64,000 nt of DNA, from positions 930,001-994,000 of the forward strand of contig CADCXD010000002.1 of NCBI GenBank assembly GCA_902806575.1. The letters are read 5' to 3'. The notes under the pieces were generated by a model. It did not search any database and was not told the origin of the DNA. It saw nothing but the letters and a program-made list of their open reading frames with translations. Numbering within the stretch: the stretch's first letter is position 1; every line of letters begins with the position of its first letter. Positions 57,639-64,000 of the stretch are shown piece after piece. The stretch is from Jackrogersella multiformis (lineage: Eukaryota; Ascomycota; Sordariomycetes; Xylariales; Hypoxylaceae). A program made the translations under genes and the position numbers.

Positions 57639-58700
57639 GTGTAGCTCTAGGCGATCCAGTTTTTTGCCCATCCCCTCGCATAAACGCCGATCCATCGAAT
57701 TCCGCCAATCCTGCCCTGGCCACTCGCGTGTTGTATTGGTTACTCTTCTCTTCTCTTCTCTCCTCTCCTCTGCCCATTGCTAATGCTGCTTCTGCTGTAA
57801 TGTTTCGGGAGGGGCGCCCGCGGCGAAAGGAGGAAGAAGGGGTGGAAAACGTCGAGGACAGACAGGTCGCGTGAATAGTAAATGAAATGCCGAGAGAACG
57901 AAAACAGAGAGAGAAAAAAACGAAACAAGTCAACCGTTGGGCCATTATGGACACACCGAGCTGGTTGCCTTCCCTATTATTCCCCTTCCCTCTAGGCTGA
58001 ACGTCGTCGCAGCGCGGGAAGGCGTGTCGAAGAAGAAAACCGGTTGTATGTAAATTGGCCCTTGCGAAATATGAACAGGGAGAAAGAAACTGGTGGAAAA
58101 GCTGATAAAATTGCTGGTATCTAGGGACCATGACCTGTCTGTCCCTTGTACCGCTGCCTTCCCATTCTCGTCTTGTTTGTGCATATATGCTTCTCTCTAC
58201 CTAGAGTGCCACTAAAACAGACTGAGGCAGGAATAGACTATCTTCTAGTTGTCTACTCCTCCATGTGAGATGATTCTAGACATGACGCACTGTGGCCTGT
58301 GATCATGTCTAAAGGGCGAATGGCCTCGTTGGGCAAGGCTGTAGATTTCTTCGACTCCCAAGAGCATTCTAGGTTGCGCCAACTGCTCTCTTGCAATCTA
58401 TCAAAACCCCCAACGTTTCCAGTATATTATTAGGGAAACTGAGCGGTTCCGAGAAGTTCGAGATCGGAAAAAAGCGGTGACGAGTAGTGGTAGTGTCGGT
58501 GGGGGTGTGAAAATTAGTAGGCGTTAGAACCGTCGATGTGACACTGCAATTTCCACCGCGCTCATTTTGGAGACGTTGAAACCCATGGATCGGCATCTAA
58601 GGCAGATAGATTTCTGCCACAACCAAGTCAAAATAAGGTAGAAGAGACCATTGGTGAGGCGGACATATGCGCTAGACCCAGATGGAGGGACATGGGCTTC

Positions 58701-61700
58701 CTAATCGATCTGCATTGCAGAATCGTCTGTAGAAGGTTTGCTATCCTCAACATCGGGGCTGCTGATAGTTTTTTCAGCAGGAGCACATTGCTTCCCATCT
58801 GCGGGCGTAGTCTTATTGTGACCCTTAGAGCTATCGGGCGACACGGGAGCTCCTTGAACGATCTTGCTGGGCGCTGGGGCATCTGCTACCCTCTCCGGAG
58901 TTGGCTTTCTTCTGCTGACGAGGACTTGGTGAATACCACGTCTCAAGGCTTCGGTCTGAGCGAGCATCGCTTCAAGGGAAGCAGTATCGGCCGATGATAG
59001 GTCTCCCGTAGCGATACGTTGAGCATCTCCGCTCGCCATCATGGATATCACAGCGGGACTGGCTTGAGACTGTATACAATGTTAGCATCATATTAAATAT
59101 AAAGATTGGAGTTAAACGTACTATCATGGCTTGCTGTAGTAAACTGATACCATCGCCGTCACCTCGAGCCAGCTGAGCCAGATTCAACGCCGCTTGCTCC
59201 TCTTCTAGGGTTCGAACTCTGGATTTAACCGAAGGAGCAGGGCTAGACGTGCCAATGGGGTTTGAACTCGGTCCACGACTTTGACGTACACTACTCAATA
59301 AATTAGTATCCTGAACGTTGAAGCAATTGCCGAGACCATCTTACCGAGAAATGAAGTCCTGTTTGATACCCTTCTCGGACAATCGGTGAACACGACCAAA
59401 ACCCTTATACGTCCGCCAAGCGTCTGCATCATCTTCGCTGTCATCGTTTTCAATCTCTATCCAACCGTTGTTTGCCATTCCTCGGTTGTAGTTATGCTCG
59501 ATGACAGGAGCATTCTTGATCTTGCGATAACGATGAGCCGGCGCGAGTCTCTCCGCAAGTTCACCTAGCATGCCATCAATATGGAGAGGGCAACGCCAGG
59601 TTCTAGGAACCGGTGGAACAGCTAGAGGCGGATCCAAACACTCTAGATGCCAGTTGAACCCGCACGAAGAGCAGGGGACGATGGGGCGGTTGTCCGAAGT
59701 TCCCTTGTGACAATGATAGCATAGTACCGGTCCATCTGAATTCTTGACCTTGAAAAAGTCGAAGGGCTCATCGACACCCTTCTTGTTCGACCTGGAAATG
59801 GATCGTGTTAGCTAAGTAGCGACATATGAGATTATGGCAAATTTCTACTTACTTAGGCTTAGGAGGCGCGACCTCTTCGTATTCGCCTTCTGCGCCTGTT
59901 CGTACGTTGTCGAAAAGGTCTCGAATGTCCTCGGGAAGACGGAAAGCTCTGGTGTTCTTCCTATCGAGAGCAATAAAGAGCGGACGCAACGGGCCGACGT
60001 GCTCTGGGCCGAAGGGCGGATAATATCGATGCTTGCACTCATTACAATACCACTCATCAGGCATGTGGCCCTCGTCCATAGGAGGGTCTATGCATAGGAA
60101 ATGGAATGAATAGTTGCAGCCGTCACAGCAGACGAGCTCGCCATTACCTCCGCAGGTATAACAGGAGTCGTCATTATCGTCCTGGCGGATGTCGTCAGCA
60201 TGAACATGGGATAATCACGGATGGCCGAGGCAGCAGAGTTTCGGGCTAAGCGGAATCATCGAAGGATCCAATCGCCACCATCCGAACCCGCGTTTGCGGT
60301 ATTAGGGCTAACTAAGCCTCCCTTGGCCCACGATGGAAGAAAACCCGCACAAGAACATATCGCGATGCATATCGCAGACAGCGATTGCGGATTTGGTCTG
60401 GGGAGAAGGGAATAATGAGATGGAATTTTGCTTACCTGGTTGTGTGGTGGTCCGAAGCCCACAGGACTTGGTCGGTCAGCATTGCTACGAGGGATGCCCG
60501 CAGAAGTACCCTTCTTTTTCATCGGTCTGTCATGTAGAACACGGCTACGATTAGTGAATGTTTCCTTACGGCAAAATATATACAGGTCTTGCTAGTAGTA
60601 GAAGTGAGAGTGTCCGTGCTGAAGTTGGTTTTGGCCCAACGTGAGATCATGTGGTGCCACATCGCCACTTGGCTGGGCCTTGCTTTGTGACAGCACAGCG
60701 TTTTTTTCGGTCGGACCATGTTGTGAGGAGGAAGAAAGAAAAAAGCAACCGCGACACAACACAGCCAACGATAGGTAGGCAGATTAAACAAGACATCGGG
60801 GGTAAGAAACTCACGAATTTTTGACTCGTAATCCTGCTCGAGGCTTCTTGCTCGAGCGTAAGTTGTTGGATGGCGTCGCAGCACGCGAGTTGCGCGCCGA
60901 GGAAGCCTCCAGATCAGCGCGGTTGAATGACAGCGCAGTCGGCGAGATAGAATCATCCAGCTCGTCATGGTGTCTCTTGGCCGCCCTGGTAGCCCGAGAA
61001 CTCAGAGCGGGCGTCCGAGATGAGCGATATTGCTCGGTGGTGGGCGGAGGAGGCACAGCCAGCTCGAAGGACAATTCGTCTTCTTGAAGGGGATCGCGGA
61101 TGAAACTATCCTCGACGCTGTCCTTCGTAGTGGTGCTGGTCTCCAACTTCTTGCTCAGCTTTTTCCGGACGAGTTGATCTGATTCATCTGGATCACCAAA
61201 TCTGCTGGAAAACTTAGGTCCCTTGGATGCTTGATTCTTGTGCGGGTGCTGGGGGTGGTGAGAGTTGCCGTTGGCGACAACAGCGGCGGGCATACTCGAG
61301 TCACGGGAGGAAGATGGGTGTGGGCGGGTAGTGTTTTGAGAAGGAGTAGGATGTTTGGGCGATGCACCATTGTTCTTTTTCGCGGCGGGTTTCTTCTGCT
61401 GCTCGCTGATTGGTTGGCTTGAACCTGCCGGGATTTGCGCATTATTGGGCTCGGCAGAGATGGAACGCGAGACACCTAGGTCATCATCAATCTGATCCAT
61501 GTATTCCTCGTAGTCATCGGGTACATCGTCGGGAACTGACGAGAGAGATGATGTACTGCTAACCGATCCTGATCGAGTCTTTCTCCCCTTTGGTGACTTA
61601 TGCGGTGTCTTACGTGGTGACTTGTTGCTTGTGGCGCCGGCACCCTTGTGACTAATGGCCCCATTTGCCTTGGAAGGAGTAGAGGCATTTCCTTCACCGA

Positions 61701-62934
61701 TAGAATCCTCGTCAAGTTTGACCTTCTTGCTGATATGACCTTTGGGCGTGTCGTCATGAAGAATGCTCAGGTCCATTTTGAGCAGGTCGCCGTAGGGTGC
61801 AGGCTTCGGCTTGTGAGGAGTGAAGCGGCTCCCGGTAGAAGGCGGCACGAAGTAGTCACAACCTTTGTTATCCTTTTTGCCATCCTTTTTCTTCTCGGAA
61901 ATGAGCCTGTTAAATTCCTTCATGGTATCTATATCGGCGCGTTGATAGTAAATATCCTCAATCATCGACACGAAATGAGGGTCACCTGAATTTTCATCGT
62001 AGAGTAGACGAAGGGCCCAGGCGGTAGGGTAACGATAGTGACGAATTGCTTCATCTACCGCTAATTCGACGACCCTATCGGCGAGGTCTTTATCAGGCTC
62101 GCGATTCATGATTGAAGAGGTTGGATGAAATTGAGGCGGTGAAAATGTAGCCTGAATAGGTGAAGTATTGGCTGGTGTAGAATTAACGGGGGTGGAAGGA
62201 ACAGGTGTAGAATTGACAGGTGCAGAGTTCAAAGGTGTGGATTTGATAGGCGAAGGGCTTGGCCGTGCACTTCGTCGCCTAGAAGAATGCCGTCGTGTGC
62301 TGTTTGGAGTGACGTCGTGGTGGTGGTGGTGGGAAGTGGTAATGGAAGTGGTAGTGGTAGCGGTAGTGGAAGTCCGGATCTTATGTTTTTTGGGTACTTT
62401 GGGCACGTAATCTTCGTCTTCCCCGTCGTCTATCGCTGGGACAGGCAGCAAAGGTTGTGACAATGGTGACAACGGTGCCGCATCCACCTCATTCTCTTCC
62501 TCAACATCGGCGTCCGGTGTCTGCTCCCTTATGCGTGGCACGCTTTCCCTCGGCGTCGATGTCACGTACGGCTTCTTCAAAACAATGCGAGTCTTGACCG
62601 GAGCAGGAGCAGCAGGAAGAACAGCAGCAGGAAGAACAGCAGCAGGAGCAGCAGCAGGCGGTGCCTCTCCATTTACCGCGGGCGACTTCTTGTGCATGGC
62701 CGCCTTAGGTAGAGTACCCAGAGGAGCCATGTTCTCGACCACTCCGCCTCTGATCAATCCTGCCTCCTGGAAACTCGCTTTGTTCTGTATGGGCGGCTCG
62801 AGCCAGCGCTGCATGAAATTTCTTTGACCTTCGCTCGCGAGACCTCTATTGTGACCGGAAGGCGAGCTCGAGTGTAAGGGGCTGGAAAACCGCGATCGGA
62901 CGTGCTTGTTGTTGATGTTGTTATTGGAAGACAT
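58701..62934 (-). CDS. rco1: Double PHD-finger chromatin protein, Rco1-like
   Basis: Six exons (62934-60815, 60544-60436, 60181-59853, 59791-59345, 59290-59122, 59069-58701) encode 1180 residues. Rco1 is a subunit of the Rpd3S histone deacetylase complex, which acts on transcribed chromatin. The first 700 residues are disordered, Ser/Pro/Lys-rich, with AAAP/VLPAA and NSTPV-type tandem repeats. PHD finger 1 starts at C750 (CYTCGGNGELVCCDGC, then HFLCIDPP, WYCNEC). A second finger starts at C877 (CYHCHKG, CSSCGFNWHLECLDPP, then WRCPLH). Between them lies 'RPLFIALDRKNTRAF', shared by fungal Rco1 proteins. Introns 1 and 2 are long for this window (270 and 254 bp); the other three are 52-61 bp. 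All junctions keep frame. The start is the first Met of the frame. Confidence 0.9.
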
Positions 62935-64000
62935 AATTTCGGCAAGTACAGTAGGAAGTAGGAAGTAGGAAGTAGGCCGTCTTATTTGATTTTTATTTTT
63001 ATTTCTATTATATTTTTTTTCTCCTTGTCCTGTCCGGTTTTTTAGGGGAGGGGGGAGACCGACACCCCTTTTGCCTTGGCCGTTGCTGCGCTCAAGTACA
63101 CACTGCGCGACACCGTATCAAATCAATTGTGCGGCTGCTAAGAATCGTTAGTATTTATTCTTCTAGTTTCCCGTAGTTATCCAACGTACCTTCCTTTGCG
63201 GAATTATTCGTTGACGAGGCTATCCCGTCGCGCTTTTTCGCCGATGATGTTTGTCCTACGCGGTAGGGTGAGGGAAGGGTTATGCGAGGATTCCAAAGCT
63301 CCAAAATTCGGAGTGGGCGGCGCCCGCCACGACCAGGGGGCAAGACACACGCTACTGGAAAAATGTACCTCACACCCCCCCCCCCCCCTAACGAGAGGCC
63401 TGGGCTCAACGCTTATTAGGTATCTCTCTCTCCTCTCTCTCTTTCCCTCTCTCGGGTTGTCTCTTCCTTAACCTTCCTTTCTCCCTGGCTATTTATTCTA
63501 AATCCTAATAAAATAAATCTCCAATCCCTCTCAAGAAAATGCTTATGCTTGCTATTATTTTATTTATATCTTTTCCCTCAATATTTATACCTCCTGTAGA
63601 TTAATTTTTTTTGGATTTCTCTTATCATTGTCCCCCCCCCTCCCCTCCCTCCCCTGAAATACGTACCATACATACATCAACCTTCCCTGAATTCACCATG
63701 TGTTATGTCAACCGCGCTTAATGAGAACAAATACTAGCACTACACATAAATTCATCCACCTGATTCAATCATCACTCATCACATGTTCCCATTCCCCTTT
63801 TTAAAACACAATACTCAACCTTTCTATGCTCGGCCGGTTCCTCCCCACCTTCCCTACTGCATTTACCCTCTTGGCCATTTTGCGGCCTCAAAGATCATCA
63901 CGCCACGTAGGAGCCTAGGATCCTGACTCACTCACACCTCACTCTAACGTATCTAACGTATCTAACGTACCTAGGCGAATGTATATGTCTTAATCCCGAG
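62935..64000. other. Promoter region of the PHD gene and right edge
   Basis: No gene is recognised. The leader of the PHD gene holds an AGTAGGA heptamer in about four tandem copies (62950-62976). Low-complexity sequence follows: poly-C at about 63376-63389, CT repeats at 63424-63456 and C/T runs near 63632-63655. Confidence 0.6.
62950..62976. repeat. AGTAGGA heptamer tandem repeat
   Basis: Nearly four perfect 7-bp copies 16-42 bp upstream of the PHD-gene start codon. In the mRNA sense they read as TACTTCC units and are probably in the 5' leader. Confidence 0.85.

Larger units (their letters stand above)
55113..58700. other. Convergent gap (3.6 kb) with simple repeats
   Basis: No gene is recognised. 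Both flanking genes end here. Frames at 55433-55878 and 57544-58131 are uninterrupted only by chance and lack signatures. Features seen are an eight-copy CCTA tandem with palindrome (56961-57002), a poly-C run (about 57084-57095), CATACAG copies (57238-57260), a GTA/GTAGTAGT microsatellite (57568-57638) and CT-rich tandem copies (about 57745-57773). Confidence 0.6.

Noticed and set aside
57544..58131. 195-codon minus frame ending in a Tyr-rich run
   Set aside because: The Tyr run is a translated GTA microsatellite. No family signature and no splice support.
1..64000. Transposon, CRISPR array, prophage or secondary-metabolite cluster
   Set aside because: No transposase, reverse transcriptase, terminal repeats, spaced repeats, or PKS/NRPS-type genes are visible. 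The methyltransferase and dehydratase have no biosynthetic partners nearby.

Overview
The window looks like nuclear DNA of a filamentous ascomycete (Pezizomycotina, most likely Sordariomycetes; the species cannot be fixed from sequence alone). Coding sequences are broken by short GT-AG introns, mostly 47-145 bp, with CTAAC/CTGAC-type branch sites. The genes belong to fungal protein families, such as a Ste11/NRC-1 type MAPKKK, fungal Snx41, an F-box protein with an MGQYW N-terminus, and an Rco1-type PHD protein. Gaps between genes are long (up to 5.8 kb), AT-rich and full of short CCTAGG/TACCTAGGTA words. No transposon, rDNA, tRNA or CRISPR was found.

Layout. 1.3-4.8 kb: PH-like plus leucine-rich-repeat protein (minus). 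9.8-12.6 kb: STE11-type MAPKKK (plus). 13.5-18.2 kb: mitochondrial hydroxyacyl-thioester dehydratase (minus), divergent from replicative DNA ligase I (plus) across a 512-bp promoter with MCB/MBF-like boxes. 19.6-20.1 kb: small Cys-rich protein in a GC-rich island. 20.9-24.1 kb: F-box-like protein and GPI-anchored aspartic protease (both minus). 26.1-27.1 kb: a six-exon V-ATPase c-subunit paralog with a 13-nt microexon, tail to tail with SNX41 (27.5-29.7 kb, minus). 30.7-30.9 kb: U2 spliceosomal snRNA (minus). 32.4-33.7 kb: triose-phosphate/nucleotide-sugar family transporter (minus). 36.6-38.1 kb: nucleotide-sugar 4,6-dehydratase. 40.0-41.6 kb: SAM methyltransferase. 42.6-45.7 kb: VPS18. 51.5-55.1 kb: RRM+Pumilio protein. 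58.7-62.9 kb: Rco1-like double-PHD protein (minus).

Most genes are unrelated housekeeping or signalling genes, so this is not a biosynthetic cluster. Three touch endolysosomal function: VPS18 (HOPS/CORVET), SNX41 (endosome recycling) and the V-ATPase proteolipid (acidification). They are not adjacent and I infer no co-regulation. All splice models were built by hand from splice signals plus frame continuity. In each, the summed exon length is a whole number of codons.

No wholly new system is evident. The observations most worth checking are: very short upstream reading frames next to or overlapping the start codons of five genes (most striking at the Pumilio gene, a chained ATGA...TAATG arrangement); the divergent, easily missed V-ATPase c paralog; a mitochondrial-presequence-like in-frame leader upstream of DNA ligase I; the dispersed TACCTAGGTA word; and the GC-rich Cys-rich orphan.
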